From: CTSoil-043 sp963821235
GTDB lineage: Bacteria > Chloroflexota > Limnocylindria > Limnocylindrales > CSP1-4
Assembly (NCBI GenBank): GCA_963821235.1
Contig: CAWGCS010000001.1
Coordinates: 930,001 to 994,000 of the forward strand
DNA: 64,000 nucleotides
Direction of reading: 5' to 3'
Shown: one piece after another, positions 41,204-51,556 of the stretch
Layout: the number at the start of each line of letters is the position of its first letter
Numbering within the stretch: position 1 is the stretch's first letter
Notes under the pieces: model-generated
Told to the model about the DNA's origin: nothing
The model's database searches: none
What the model saw: only the letters and a program-made list of their open reading frames with translations
Translations under genes and position numbers: made by a program

Positions 41204-41231
41204 GGGGGGGCTGCCCTCGGGTGGCCCCCCC
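41204..41231 (+). terminator. Hairpin after the binding-protein gene, possible partial terminator
   Basis: GGGGGGGC and GCCCCCCC form an 8-bp stem with a 12-base loop in the 111-base gap between the binding protein and first permease genes. Such hairpins often cut read-through so that binding protein exceeds permease. Confidence 0.65.
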
Positions 41232-41279
41232 GCGACCTCACCGCCCGGCGGCAGGTCCCCGGCGTGACGGGGCGCGCCC

Positions 41280-42254
41280 ATGAGCGCGCGCTATCTCGCC
41301 CGCCAGTCCGCGCAGGCGATCTTCACGATCCTCATGATCGTGCTCCTCAACTTCCTGCTGTTCCGGATGATGCCGGGCTCGCCGGACCGGGTGAATCCCC
41401 GGAACCCGAACGTGACGGCCGAGCAGCGCGAGGCCGCCAAGGCGCGCTGGGGCCTCGACAAGCCCCTGATCCCAGACCAGCTGGTCGCCTTCGTCGGATC
41501 GACGATGCAGGGCGACCTGGGCTACTCCATGAAGTTCCAGGGCCAGCCGGTCATGAAGGTGATCGGCGACCGGTTCTGGCCGACCATCCTGCTCATCGGC
41601 CTCGCCGAGGTGATCGCCATCATCCTGGGCCTGGCCCTGGGGGCCTGGACGGGCTGGCGCCGAGGAGGCCTCGTCGACCGGGTGGGCAACGGCCTCAGCC
41701 TGATCCTGTACTCCATGCCGTACTTCGTGATCGGCATGCCCCTCATCATCATCTTCGCCGCCGGGCTGGGCTGGTTCCCGACCTCCGGGATGCTCACCGC
41801 GGGGGCGACGTACGCCGGCCCGGCCGAGTTCCTGGGCGACCTGCTGGGCCACCTCGCCCTGCCGCTGGCCACGATCAGCCTGGGACTGATCGGCGGCTAC
41901 TCCATCCTCATGCGCTCGTCCGTGACCGAGACGCGGGCCGAGGACTACATCGCGACCGCCCGCGCCAAGGGGCTGTCGGACGGCAAGATCCTGCGCTCGC
42001 ACGCGATCCCGAACGCGCTCCTGCCGGCGGTCACCCTGATCGCCATCAACCTGGGGTACGTGGTGGGCGGCGCGATCACGGCCGAGATCGTCTTCAACTG
42101 GCCCGGCCTGGGCACCCTCACCGTCGACGCCCTCAACTCGCGGGACTACCCGGTCCTGCAGGGGATCTTCCTGTTCCTCGGCGTGTCGGTGGTGCTGGCC
42201 AACTTCGTCGCCGACATCGTCTACGGCTACCTCGACCCACGGGTGCGCCGGTGA
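41280..42254 (+). CDS. Peptide ABC transporter permease (DppB/OppB-like)
   Basis: A 324-residue membrane protein with six segments. It starts with the DppB-type helix (QSAQAIFTILMIVLLNFLLF), then RMMPGSPDR. The EAA loop is DYIATARAKGLSDGKILRSH, followed by AIPNALLPAVTLIAINLG and AEIVFNWPGLGTL. Its TGA overlaps the GTG of the second permease gene (GTGA). The pair forms the channel for di- or oligopeptides imported via the binding protein encoded upstream. Confidence 0.94.
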   Translation: MSARYLARQSAQAIFTILMIVLLNFLLFRMMPGSPDRVNPRNPNVTAEQREAAKARWGLDKPLIPDQLVAFVGSTMQGDLGYSMKFQGQPVMKVIGDRFWPTILLIGLAEVIAIILGLALGAWTGWRRGGLVDRVGNGLSLILYSMPYFVIGMPLIIIFAAGLGWFPTSGMLTAGATYAGPAEFLGDLLGHLALPLATISLGLIGGYSILMRSSVTETRAEDYIATARAKGLSDGKILRSHAIPNALLPAVTLIAINLGYVVGGAITAEIVFNWPGLGTLTVDALNSRDYPVLQGIFLFLGVSVVLANFVADIVYGYLDPRVRR

Positions 42255-43201
42255 GCGGGCCGGTCGTCGCGCCGGCCGGGGTCCGCGGGGCGCGCTGGCG
42301 GCTCCGGCTGCGCAACGCGAGCCAGCTCGCCCGCCGCTATGCCGCCCGCACGGACGGCGTCGTCGGGGCGGCCATCCTCGTCCTTTTCGCCGTCCTCGCC
42401 ATCGCCCCGGCGCTCATCGTCGGACCGCTCCAGACGGTGACGACGGCGACCGGCGGGCCGCTGGAGCCGCCGTCGGCGGCGCACCTCCTCGGCACCGACG
42501 AGGTCGGGCGCGACATGCTCAACCTGACCGTTCACGGGGCCCGCGTCTCGATGGTCATCGGGCTCCTCGCCACGCTCATCACGATCCTGCTCGGGGCGGT
42601 CATCGGGATCGCCTCGGGGTTCCTCGGCGGCCGCTCCGACCAGGTTCTCATGCGGTTCACGGACTTCTTCCTCGTCCTGCCGACCTTCGTCCTGGCAATC
42701 GTGCTGGCCCCGATCATCCTCGACATCGTCGGGACGGACGCCGAGTTCTTCGGGATCCGGGCCACCCTGTTCGTGATCGTCGTGGTCATCGGCGTGACCA
42801 GCTGGGCCTCGACGGCGCGGATCATCCGCTCGCAGGCCCTCTCGGTGAAGGAGCGGATGTTCGTCGACCGGGCCCGGGTCATCGGGGGGAGCGGGATCCA
42901 CATCATGCGGCGCCACATCCTCCCCAACGTCGTCAACCTGATCGTGGCGAACACCGTCCTGACGTTCGCCGGCGCGATCTTCACCGAGACGACGCTCTCC
43001 TTCATCGGCCTCGGCGACCCGTTCGCGCCGTCCTGGGGCCAGCTCCTCAACGCGGCGCAGGAGTCCGGGGCTCCCGGCCTGGGGGCCTGGTGGTACATCG
43101 CCCCCCCGGCCGTCTGCGTCGTCGTCGTCATCCTGGCCTTCACGCTCGTCGGCAACGCCCTCGACGACGTCCTCAACCCCAAGGCCGGGATCCGCCGATG
43201 A
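42251..43201 (+). CDS. Peptide ABC transporter permease (DppC/OppC-like)
   Basis: A 316-residue membrane protein. The DppC signature LLGTDEVGRDMLNLTVHGAR precedes the membrane domain; the EAA loop is FVDRARVIGGSGIHIMRRHI, followed by LPNVVNLIVANTVLTFAGAI and TETTLSFIGLGDPFAPSWGQ. An extra loop of about 25 residues between segments 2 and 3 (DIVGTDAEFFGIRATLFVI) is longer than in E. coli DppC. The GTG start overlaps the previous stop, and its TGA overlaps the ATG of the ATPase gene. Confidence 0.94.
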   Translation: MSGPVVAPAGVRGARWRLRLRNASQLARRYAARTDGVVGAAILVLFAVLAIAPALIVGPLQTVTTATGGPLEPPSAAHLLGTDEVGRDMLNLTVHGARVSMVIGLLATLITILLGAVIGIASGFLGGRSDQVLMRFTDFFLVLPTFVLAIVLAPIILDIVGTDAEFFGIRATLFVIVVVIGVTSWASTARIIRSQALSVKERMFVDRARVIGGSGIHIMRRHILPNVVNLIVANTVLTFAGAIFTETTLSFIGLGDPFAPSWGQLLNAAQESGAPGLGAWWYIAPPAVCVVVVILAFTLVGNALDDVLNPKAGIRR

Positions 43202-44276
43202 CGGCCGCCGAGACCCGGACGACCGTCCGCGGGCGGCGCCAGTGGCCGCTCCCGAAGCAGGCCGACCCTGACGCGCCCCTGCTCGTCGTGGAGGGGCTGA
43301 CCACCCAGTTCTCCCTCGGCAATGCCACCGTGCACGCAGTCGACGACGTGAGCTTCAGCCTGGAGGACGGGGAGGCGCTGGGAATCGCCGGGGAATCCGG
43401 CTGCGGCAAGACCACCACCGCGCTCTCGCTCCTGCGCCTCCTGCCGCCCAACGCGAAGGTGGTGGCCGGCAGCGTCAAGCTGTTCGGGATCGAGCTCCGC
43501 ACGAAGTCGGAGGATGCGCTCCGGCGGTATCGGTGGCGCGAGATCTCGATCATCTTCCAGGGCGCGATGAACGCCCTCAACCCGGTCCGGCGCGTGGGCG
43601 ACCAGATCGCCGAGCCGATGATCGAGCGGCTGCGGATGCCGAAGCCGGCGGCGACGAAGCGGGCCGGCGACCTCCTCGAGCTGGTGGGGATCCCCCGGGC
43701 GCGGGGGAAGGCGTACCCACACGAGCTCTCCGGCGGCATGCGCCAGCGGGCGATGATCGCGATGGCCCTGGCCTGCGACCCGGCCGTGATCATCGGCGAC
43801 GAGCCGACGACGGCCCTCGACGTCATGGTCCAGGCGCAGATCCTGGAGCTGCTGGAGGACCTCCGCTCCAAGCTCGGGCTCTCGCTCATCCTCATCACCC
43901 ACGACCTCTCGGTCATCGCCGAGACGTGCGACCGGGTCATGGTGATGTACGCCGGCCGGGTGGCGGAGGAGGGGCCGGTCGGCAGGGTCTTCGCCGCGCC
44001 TCGCCACCCCTACACCCAGATGCTCCTGGCGGCCTTCCCCGACGTGCAATCCCAGCGCCGCAACCTGGGGACGATCCCCGGCTCGCCGCCGGACCTGCGG
44101 ACGCCGCCCCCCGGCTGCCGCTTCCATCCCCGCTGCCCGGCGGCGATGGACGTCTGCCGGACCGAGGTGCCGGCGGAGGTGACCTTCGGCGACCAGGTCC
44201 GGGTCGCCTGCCACCTGTACCCGCCCGGCAGCGACGGTATCCCCCGTCGGCTGCCGGGTCCCGCGGAGGCGCTCCC

Positions 44277-44280
<4 letters not shown>
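43198..44280 (+). CDS. Peptide ABC transporter ATP-binding protein (DppD/OppD-like)
   Basis: A 360-residue ATPase. Walker A GESGCGKTT, Q-loop FQGAMNALNPVRRVGDQIAE, signature LSGGMRQRAMIAMAL, Walker B VIIGDEPTTALD and the H-switch ITHDLSVIAE are in order. The C-terminal oligopeptide domain has PPGCRFHPRCPAAMDVC, whose four cysteines bind an iron-sulfur cluster in some relatives (C-x5-C-x6-C type). An N-terminal stretch of about 25 basic residues precedes the domain. It is coupled by ATGA and GTGA overlaps at both ends. Confidence 0.95.
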
Positions 44281-45340
<1,060 letters not shown>

Positions 45341-45344
<4 letters not shown>

Positions 45345-45832
45345 CGCGTCCCCCAGGCGTAGACCTGCTTGACCATCCGCAGGTAGACGAAGGTCTCCGT
45401 CTCGCGCACACCCTCCACCTGGCGGAGGCGTTCGGCGAGGAATCGGAGCAGGGCGTCATTGTCCTCACAGACGACCTCGATGAGGATGTCGTACGCGCCC
45501 GCGGTGACGACGAGGTAGGAGACTTCGGGGAACCCGGCGACCGTGTTGGCGACCTCCATGAGGCGGTCGGCCTGGCAGCGGACGCCGATCATGGCCTGCT
45601 GGTGGAAGCCCAGCTTCAGCGGGTCGGTCACCCCGACGACCTGGAGGATCCCCTGCTCGACGAGCCGGTTGGTGTGGGCCCGGACGGCCGCCTCCGAGAC
45701 ACCCAGCTCGGCCGCGATCTGGGTGAACGGGCGCCTCCCGTCCTGCTGGAGGTGCTCGATGATCCGCTTGTCGAGCTCGGAGATGTCGACCCCCGCGACC
45801 GCTCCGTTCGCTCGTGTCCGCTGCTGGGCCAC
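45341..45832 (-). CDS. Lrp/AsnC family transcriptional regulator
   Basis: A 163-residue regulator. The N-terminal helix-turn-helix is ELDKRIIEHLQQDGRRPFTQ, IAAELGVSEAAVRAHTNRLV, followed by a RAM domain (IGVRCQADRLMEVANTVAGF, VVTAGAYDILIEVVCEDND, GVRETETFVYLRMVKQVYAW). The YDI/E positions fit amino-acid sensing. It ends against the peptide transporter operon, which it may control. GTG at 45832 has GGAGG 10 bases upstream; a TACGGT hexamer at 45878-45883 (minus strand) is a possible -10. Confidence 0.9.
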
Positions 45833-46084
45833 TCGGTCGGCGCCTCCTCTGGCGCGCCCGGAAGGGCGTGTCGAGCGACCGTACCAGACGGGAGGAGCGC
45901 CCGACAACGCATCGCCGCGGGCCGGAACGGTGCCGGAGCGCACCGCAGCCCGAGCCGCCGCGGTGGGTTCGACGTTCCTCCTGCCGGACGGATCTCGTCG
46001 AGGTCTCGCCGGCGTGCCAGAATGCCGCCGCAATCATCGTGAGATCCCGCCTGGCCGGGCACGCCATCCGGGGTGAGGAGTACC

Positions 46085-47452
46085 GTGACGAACGCCTGGC
46101 TCGCGGCAGGGCTCGGCGTCGTCGTGGCGCTGGACCTCGCGCTCCTGTGGCTCGTCCTGGGCCCCGGCGTCGCCCGGTGGCGCGACGAGTGGAGCACCGG
46201 CCGGCGCAATGGCGGCGTCGGCGGCGCCGCGCTCGACATCCGGGCGATCGCCGCGCTCGACCCCTCCTCGATGCTGACCGGCGGCGTTCCCGCGGCCGCC
46301 TACGACCGCGTCGTCCGCGTCGCCAGCTGGGCCTACCTGCTGTCGACGGCCGTGATCGTCTACGCGACCGGGCTCTGGCCGGGGGCAGAGGACCCGCTCC
46401 TGATCATCCTCGCCATCGGGGGCATCTTCATCCTCGTCGCCCACGACCTCCTGCCGGGCACGATCCTCGCCGGCAGCCGCTTCGCCGTCGAGGGAGCGGT
46501 CGCCATCACCCTCGTGACGATGATCGTCGCCCTCACTGGCGGCGCGTCGAGCCCGTTCTTCTACGCCTACCCCCTCGTGGTGGCTGGGGCCGCGCTCGTC
46601 ATCCGGCCGCTCGCCACCGTGGCCCTCGCGATCGCCGCGATCGCGGCCTACCTCGTCGCCGTCGCCGTCGCCGCCGGCGGCCTGCAGCTCGAGGTCGGGC
46701 TCGTCGCGGTGGTTGCCGTCAATCTCACGGCCCTGCTCCTGCTGGCCTACGTCGCGATGGTCGTCGCCCGCGAGCAGCGGCGCACGCGGGAGGCCGCGGT
46801 CCGGCTCTCCACGATCGACGCCCTCACCGGGCTGGCCAACCGGGCCTATATCCTGGCCGCAGTGGAGCGGGAGATCGACCGGGCGACCCGCTACCAGCAC
46901 GGGTTCTGCGTCCTGATGGCCGACCTCGACGGGCTCAAGGAGCTCAACGACACGCGGGGCCACCGGGCCGGCGACCAGGCCCTGGCCACCGTGGCCGCCA
47001 TCATCCAGGAGAACGTCCGCCGCATCGACACGCCAGCTCGCCTCGGCGGCGACGAGTTCGTGGTCCTCCTTCCCGAGACGGACCGGGAGGGCGCCCGGGT
47101 GGTGGCCGACAAGATCCGCCAGGGCGTGGCGGCGACGACCCTGGCCGACGACGCCGGGCCGATCACCCTGGGGGTCTCCATCGGCCTGGGCGAGTGGTTC
47201 CCCGGCCGCTCTCTCGACGACGTCATGGCCGCCGCCGACGACGCCATGTACGACATGAAGCGCATCTCCCGTCGCGGGCCAGGAGGCGGGTTCGGGCCGG
47301 GCGGCGGGTTCGGGCCAGGCGGCCGCTGGGCGGGTGGCGCGGGGCCGGGCAGGCGGGCGGCGCTCCCCATGGGGCCCGGCCGTGCGCCGACCTCGATCGG
47401 GGTGGACAGCGAGGCGGCGGTGACGCTCGCCGGCGCCGTCGGGCGCGCCTGA
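46085..47452 (+). CDS. Membrane-bound diguanylate cyclase (GGDEF)
   Basis: A 455-residue protein that makes cyclic di-GMP. Six to eight membrane helices occupy residues 1-235 (TNAWLAAGLGVVVALDLALL first). The GGDEF domain follows: STIDALTGLANRAYI, CVLMADLDGLKELNDTRGHR and RLGGDEFVVLLPE with intact GGDEF. RRID five residues before it is an inhibitory RxxD site, so product inhibition is expected. The last 70 residues are Gly-Pro-rich (GPGGGFGPGGGFGPGGRW), an unusual low-complexity tail. GTG at 46085 was chosen for its GAGGAG site; GTG at 46073 is the alternative. Confidence 0.9.
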   Translation: MTNAWLAAGLGVVVALDLALLWLVLGPGVARWRDEWSTGRRNGGVGGAALDIRAIAALDPSSMLTGGVPAAAYDRVVRVASWAYLLSTAVIVYATGLWPGAEDPLLIILAIGGIFILVAHDLLPGTILAGSRFAVEGAVAITLVTMIVALTGGASSPFFYAYPLVVAGAALVIRPLATVALAIAAIAAYLVAVAVAAGGLQLEVGLVAVVAVNLTALLLLAYVAMVVAREQRRTREAAVRLSTIDALTGLANRAYILAAVEREIDRATRYQHGFCVLMADLDGLKELNDTRGHRAGDQALATVAAIIQENVRRIDTPARLGGDEFVVLLPETDREGARVVADKIRQGVAATTLADDAGPITLGVSIGLGEWFPGRSLDDVMAAADDAMYDMKRISRRGPGGGFGPGGGFGPGGRWAGGAGPGRRAALPMGPGRAPTSIGVDSEAAVTLAGAVGRA

Positions 47453-47495
47453 CCGAGGTCCCGGCGCAGCGAGGGGCCGGCGGCGCCGCGCGGTG

Positions 47496-47501
47496 TAGCA
47501 T
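47496..47501 (+). promoter_or_regulatory. -10 hexamer TAGCAT, predicted leaderless start
   Basis: GTGTAGCAT is followed by 8 bases and the ATG at 47510. No Shine-Dalgarno sequence is present. Confidence 0.6.
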
Positions 47502-47509
47502 CGCCGGCG

Positions 47510-48697
47510 ATGGACGGCTTCACGACACGGGCGATTCGCGCGGCCTCGCGCTCGCCTCGCGTCGACCAGCGGCCGACGTCGGTCCCCATCTACCAGGCGG
47601 CGACGTTCTCGTCGGCCGATGCCGAGGAGCTCGGCTCCGTCACGACGGGCACGACGGCCGGCTATGTCTACGCGCGGCTCGGCAACCCCACGGTCGACGC
47701 GCTGGCCGGGGCCGTGGCCGAGCTGCACGGGGCCGGGGCCGGCTTCGCCGCCGCCACCGGGATGGCGGCGATCCACCTTGCTGTTGGATCGCTGGTCGGG
47801 GCGGGCGACCGGATCGTGGCGACCCGGAGCTTGTACGGCACGACGCGTGCCCTGTTTGCCCGGGTCCTGGCCCGCCTCGGCATCGAGACCGTCTTCGTCG
47901 ATCCGGCCGACCTCGGGGCGGTCGAGGCCGCCCTCGCCGCGGCGCCGAGCCGGATCCTCTACCTGGAGACGATCTCCAACCCGACGATCGCGGTCGCCGA
48001 CCTGCCTGCGCTCGCGGCGATCGGCCACCGCCATGGGGCGGCCGTGGTCGTCGACAACACGTTCGCCTCGCCGTACCTCTGCCGGCCCCTCGACCATGGC
48101 GCGGATCTCGTGGTCGAGTCGGCTACGAAGTACCTCTCCGGCCACTCCGACGTGCTGGCCGGCGTCGTGGTGGGCTCGCCAGGGCGTGTCGGGGCTGTCC
48201 GGGCCCTCCACGTGGAGACGGGCGGCACGCTCGCCCCCTTCTCCGCCTTCCTCGTCCTGCGGGGCCTCCCGACGCTCGCCCTCCGCATGGAGCGCCACGC
48301 GGCGACCGCGGCCCGCCTGTCGGCCTGGCTGGCAACCGCGCCGGGGGTCGCCCGCGTCCTCTACCCGATGCTCCCCTCGCACCCCGACCACGACGTGGCG
48401 ACCCGCCTCCTCTCCTCCGGCGGGGGCATGCTGGCGCTCGAGCTGGCCGGGGGCGCCGCTGCCGCGCGGGCCTTCAGCGACGCCCTCCGGATTCCCGAGC
48501 GGACCGCGTCGCTCGGCAGCATCCACACCATCGTCGTCCACCCGCCGTCGACGACCCACCGGCAGCTGACCCCGGCCGAGCTCGACGCGGCGGGCATCGC
48601 CCCCGGGCTCCTCCGCGTGTCGGTGGGCCTGGAGGACGTCGACGACCTCCTGGCCGACGTGGCCCAGGCGCTCGAGGCCGCTCGCGCGGCTGCATGA
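47510..48697 (+). CDS. Cystathionine gamma-synthase/lyase family PLP enzyme
   Basis: A 395-residue trans-sulfuration enzyme. Motifs are GYVYARLGNPTVDAL (phosphate-binding Tyr/Arg), GMAAIHLAVGSLV, ETISNPTIAVADLPA, VVVDNTFASPYLCRPLDHGA and the PLP lysine in SATKYLSGHSDVLAG. The ending GIAPGLLRVSVGLEDVDDLL is typical. It could be cystathionine gamma-synthase, gamma-lyase, methionine gamma-lyase or O-acetylhomoserine sulfhydrylase; sequence alone does not decide. ATG is 8 bases after TAGCAT. Its stop overlaps the ResB gene start (ATGA). Confidence 0.9.
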   Translation: MDGFTTRAIRAASRSPRVDQRPTSVPIYQAATFSSADAEELGSVTTGTTAGYVYARLGNPTVDALAGAVAELHGAGAGFAAATGMAAIHLAVGSLVGAGDRIVATRSLYGTTRALFARVLARLGIETVFVDPADLGAVEAALAAAPSRILYLETISNPTIAVADLPALAAIGHRHGAAVVVDNTFASPYLCRPLDHGADLVVESATKYLSGHSDVLAGVVVGSPGRVGAVRALHVETGGTLAPFSAFLVLRGLPTLALRMERHAATAARLSAWLATAPGVARVLYPMLPSHPDHDVATRLLSSGGGMLALELAGGAAAARAFSDALRIPERTASLGSIHTIVVHPPSTTHRQLTPAELDAAGIAPGLLRVSVGLEDVDDLLADVAQALEAARAAA

Positions 48698-50151
48698 CTG
48701 CGCCCCGCCTGGCCGTCCCGGCGGCCGTCCGGCCGCTCCCCGTCCGCAGCCCCCTCAATGCACCCGCCCGCCTGGGCCGGGCGATCTACCGCCTCCTCAC
48801 CTCCGTCCGCTTCGCCGTCGTCCAGATCGTCGCGATCGCGCTGTCCGGCGTCGCCGGGATCGTCGTGCCTCAGCTCCCCGGCGTCGCGTCGCGCTCGGCC
48901 GCCGACTACGCCGAGCAGATGGACCTCCTGCGGGCCCGCGTCGAGCCGTCGCTCGGGCGCGGCCTGACCGACGCCTTCGAGGCGCTGGGCCTCTTCCGCG
49001 TCTTCTCGGCCTGGTGGTTCACGGCGTTCCTGGCGCTCCTCGCCGTGTCGATCGTGGTCTGCACCCTGGACCGGACGCCGCGCCTGTGGCGCTCGGCACG
49101 TGACGTGCGCGTCGCCCAGCCGGACCCGTTCTACGATCCCGCCCTGCCGGACCGGGCCGTCATCGCCGGGGGCCTTGGCGCCGCGGACGTCCGGGCCGCG
49201 CTCCGCCGGGCCCGCTTCCGGGTTCGCGAGGAGGCCGCCGCCGGCGGCGTCCACTACCTCTACGGGGACCGCAACCAGAACGCCAGGCTCTTCACGCTCA
49301 TCACCCACGCCGGCCTGGTCGGCTTCCTCCTTGCCGCCGCCGTCACGAGCCGGCTCGGCTTCGAGACGGGGCTCCTCCTGCCGGAGGGCCAGGGGCTGCC
49401 GGTGGAGAGCCTCGGGACGGCCGGCCTCGTCTCGGTCAAGAATCTCGGCTTCAGCGCCCCGCGCGACGCCGACGGCCGCTTCACCGACTTCACCACCGAC
49501 CTCGCCGTCTACCGGGACGGGCGCGAGATCGCGCGCAAGACGATCCGGGTCAACGACCCGCTCGAGGCGGCCGGCTACACGTTCCACCAGAACTTCTTCG
49601 GCCCGGCGGTCGACCTCACCCTGCGCGACGGCAGCGGGCGGGTGGTGTGGACAGGTCCGGTCCCCCTCGACGAGGTGAACGCGGGTCGGCCCTACGGCCG
49701 CTTCACGATCCCCGGCCGCGAGGAGGGGATCGAGCTGCTGCTCGATCGCGCCGACGACCAGGCCCCGCTCCTGGTCATGCTCGGGTTCCGCCCGATCGGC
49801 ACCGCGCCCGACGGGAGCCTCCAGGTCGAGACGACCTTCGTCGGCGGCGTCGAGCCCGGGCGGACGTACGCGACGCCGGCGGGCGACCTGGCGATCGCCT
49901 TCGAGCGGGTCACGGCCTACTCGGGGGTGGTGGTCAAGCGCGACCCCGGGGCGCCGATCGTGTGGGTCAGCTTCCTGCTCCTGATCCTCGGCCTCTCGCT
50001 GACCTTCTACCTCCCGCGCCGGCGGGCGTGGGCCCGCCTGGACCCGTCCGGGGAGCTTCGCCTCGTGGCTCGCGCCGACCGCTACGTCGACCTCCGCCGC
50101 GAGTTCGGGCGCCTCCTCGACGACCTCGTCGCCCGCCGCGTCACCCGATAG
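48694..50151 (+). CDS. resB: ResB-like cytochrome c biogenesis protein
   Basis: A 485-residue membrane protein of the System II cytochrome c maturation apparatus, which with ResC/CcsA handles haem and holds apocytochrome. The family opening AIYRLLTSVRFAVVQIVAIA, then AWWFTAFLALLAVSIVVCTL and DRTPRLWRS are present, followed by a large extracytoplasmic domain (YTFHQNFFGPAVDLTLRDG) and the last helix FLLLILGLSLTFYLPRRR. No resC is in the window. Overlap with the PLP enzyme gene suggests shared expression. Its 3' end overlaps the opposing ROK-like gene by 11 bases. Confidence 0.88.
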   Translation: MTAPRLAVPAAVRPLPVRSPLNAPARLGRAIYRLLTSVRFAVVQIVAIALSGVAGIVVPQLPGVASRSAADYAEQMDLLRARVEPSLGRGLTDAFEALGLFRVFSAWWFTAFLALLAVSIVVCTLDRTPRLWRSARDVRVAQPDPFYDPALPDRAVIAGGLGAADVRAALRRARFRVREEAAAGGVHYLYGDRNQNARLFTLITHAGLVGFLLAAAVTSRLGFETGLLLPEGQGLPVESLGTAGLVSVKNLGFSAPRDADGRFTDFTTDLAVYRDGREIARKTIRVNDPLEAAGYTFHQNFFGPAVDLTLRDGSGRVVWTGPVPLDEVNAGRPYGRFTIPGREEGIELLLDRADDQAPLLVMLGFRPIGTAPDGSLQVETTFVGGVEPGRTYATPAGDLAIAFERVTAYSGVVVKRDPGAPIVWVSFLLLILGLSLTFYLPRRRAWARLDPSGELRLVARADRYVDLRREFGRLLDDLVARRVTR

Positions 50152-51556
50152 ACGGCAGGCTCGCCGCCGCGACGGCCTGGCCATGGCGCTTGTCGCGCTC
50201 CGACGGCGCGTGGACGGTGATCGAGGCGTCGACGGCGGGATCCTCCGCGGCAAGCACCGTCCGCGCCCGGTCGATGATCACGTCGCCGCCGGAGCCGGTC
50301 ATCACCCGCCCCAGCAGGAGCACGTGCTCGACGTCGTAGAGCTCCCGGTAGTCGAGGAGGGCGTAGCCCAGGTATGTGCCGATCGTCTCGTAGACCTGGG
50401 CGGCCCGCAGATCACCGGCCGCCATGAGGTCCTGGAGGTGGAGGAGCCGCTCCGGCAGGGAGGCGGCCGGGTCGACCTCGATCCTGGCCGGCCCGAGGAG
50501 CCGCCCAACGGCCTGCTGCGAGAAGTACTGGACGCCGCAGCCGCGCTCGCCCGACCACTCGTCGGCAGGGGCGTCCGGCGCGTCGTCGACGGGGACGAAG
50601 GCGAGCTCGTTGAGCCAAGTGGTGAGCGTCCGCTGGCGGGTGACGTAGCCGGCGGCCTGGCTGGAGCCGAGGGCGATGCCCAGGAGCGCGCCCGACCCGG
50701 CCATCATGGATCCGGCGAGGGCCGTCACGTCGCCGTCGTTGACGACGACGAACGGGACGTCCCCCCAGGCCCGACGGAGTTCCCCGAAGATGCCCCGCAC
50801 GCGGCGGTCGAAGGCGTCGCGGGGCACGGCCCGGAAGAGCGACGCCACCCGGACCTCGCTGTCGACGTAGACTCCGGCAGCACTCCCGCCGATGGCGTCG
50901 ACGCGGGGCAGGTGCGCCGCCGCGCGGCGCAGCGAATCGTCGACCTGTTCGTAGTGCCACTGCGGGTCCGGGATGTTGGTCGGATCCCAGCGGACCTCCT
51001 CGCTGAAGACGACCTCACCGTCGACGACCGCAGCGACTTTGCGATCGCTGGCGCCGAGGTCGAAGCCGATGCGGCAGCCGTCCAGGTGCCCGCCGAGGCG
51101 GGTCGTGCCGCCCCGCTCGGCCGGCATCGCGGCCCGCGGCGTTCGCACGATCTCGAGCGGCCGAAGGTAGATCTCGGCGACGATCCGGGCGTCGAAGATC
51201 CCGGTCGGTTCCTCTCCGTGGCGCCGACGGAGGTCGTCCACGAGGCCCCCGGGCCCGTCCACGTGGACGCGGTTCCCTCCCCGCGACCAGAGGAGGGCTT
51301 TCAGGAGGCGCGCGCAGGATCGACGGCTTTGCGGCGCGTCGGGATGACCATCCGCGTGGACGAGGGTCTCGACACGGCTGACCGTGCCCCCCGGCTGCTC
51401 CAGCGCCAGCGTGACGGGGACCCCCACCCCGGCCTCCCGCAGGCGCCGCTCCTGGGCACGCCGGGCCTGCCCCGCCGGGCGGAAGCCCGAGTCGAGGGGC
51501 GCCCGGACCAGTGTCGGCAGGTCGACACCGCAGTCGCCGCCATCGCCCCCGGTCAC
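50141..51556 (-). CDS. ROK-like sugar kinase with N-terminal extension
   Basis: A 471-residue protein. Residues 150-460 have the ASKHA/ROK fold: RIGFDLGASDRKVAAVVDG (phosphate 1), AIGGSAAGVYVDSEVRVAS, VVVNDGDVTALAGSMMAGSG (catalytic Asp in NDGD), GALLGIALGSSQAAGYV (phosphate 2). The zinc motif C-x-C-G-x2-G-C of classical ROK kinases is absent. The N-terminal 150 residues are an extra domain of unknown role. In this operon with NagA it probably phosphorylates an amino sugar such as GlcNAc or ManNAc. GTG overlaps the nagA stop (GTGA). Confidence 0.8.
   Translation of the reverse strand: MTGGDGGDCGVDLPTLVRAPLDSGFRPAGQARRAQERRLREAGVGVPVTLALEQPGGTVSRVETLVHADGHPDAPQSRRSCARLLKALLWSRGGNRVHVDGPGGLVDDLRRRHGEEPTGIFDARIVAEIYLRPLEIVRTPRAAMPAERGGTTRLGGHLDGCRIGFDLGASDRKVAAVVDGEVVFSEEVRWDPTNIPDPQWHYEQVDDSLRRAAAHLPRVDAIGGSAAGVYVDSEVRVASLFRAVPRDAFDRRVRGIFGELRRAWGDVPFVVVNDGDVTALAGSMMAGSGALLGIALGSSQAAGYVTRQRTLTTWLNELAFVPVDDAPDAPADEWSGERGCGVQYFSQQAVGRLLGPARIEVDPAASLPERLLHLQDLMAAGDLRAAQVYETIGTYLGYALLDYRELYDVEHVLLLGRVMTGSGGDVIIDRARTVLAAEDPAVDASITVHAPSERDKRHGQAVAAASLPSIG

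Noticed and set aside
46034..48559. 841-codon leftward frame opposite the diguanylate cyclase and PLP-enzyme genes
   Set aside because: It spans two well-recognised genes in antisense and has a shadow-like composition (Gly/Arg/Asp/His), with no motif.
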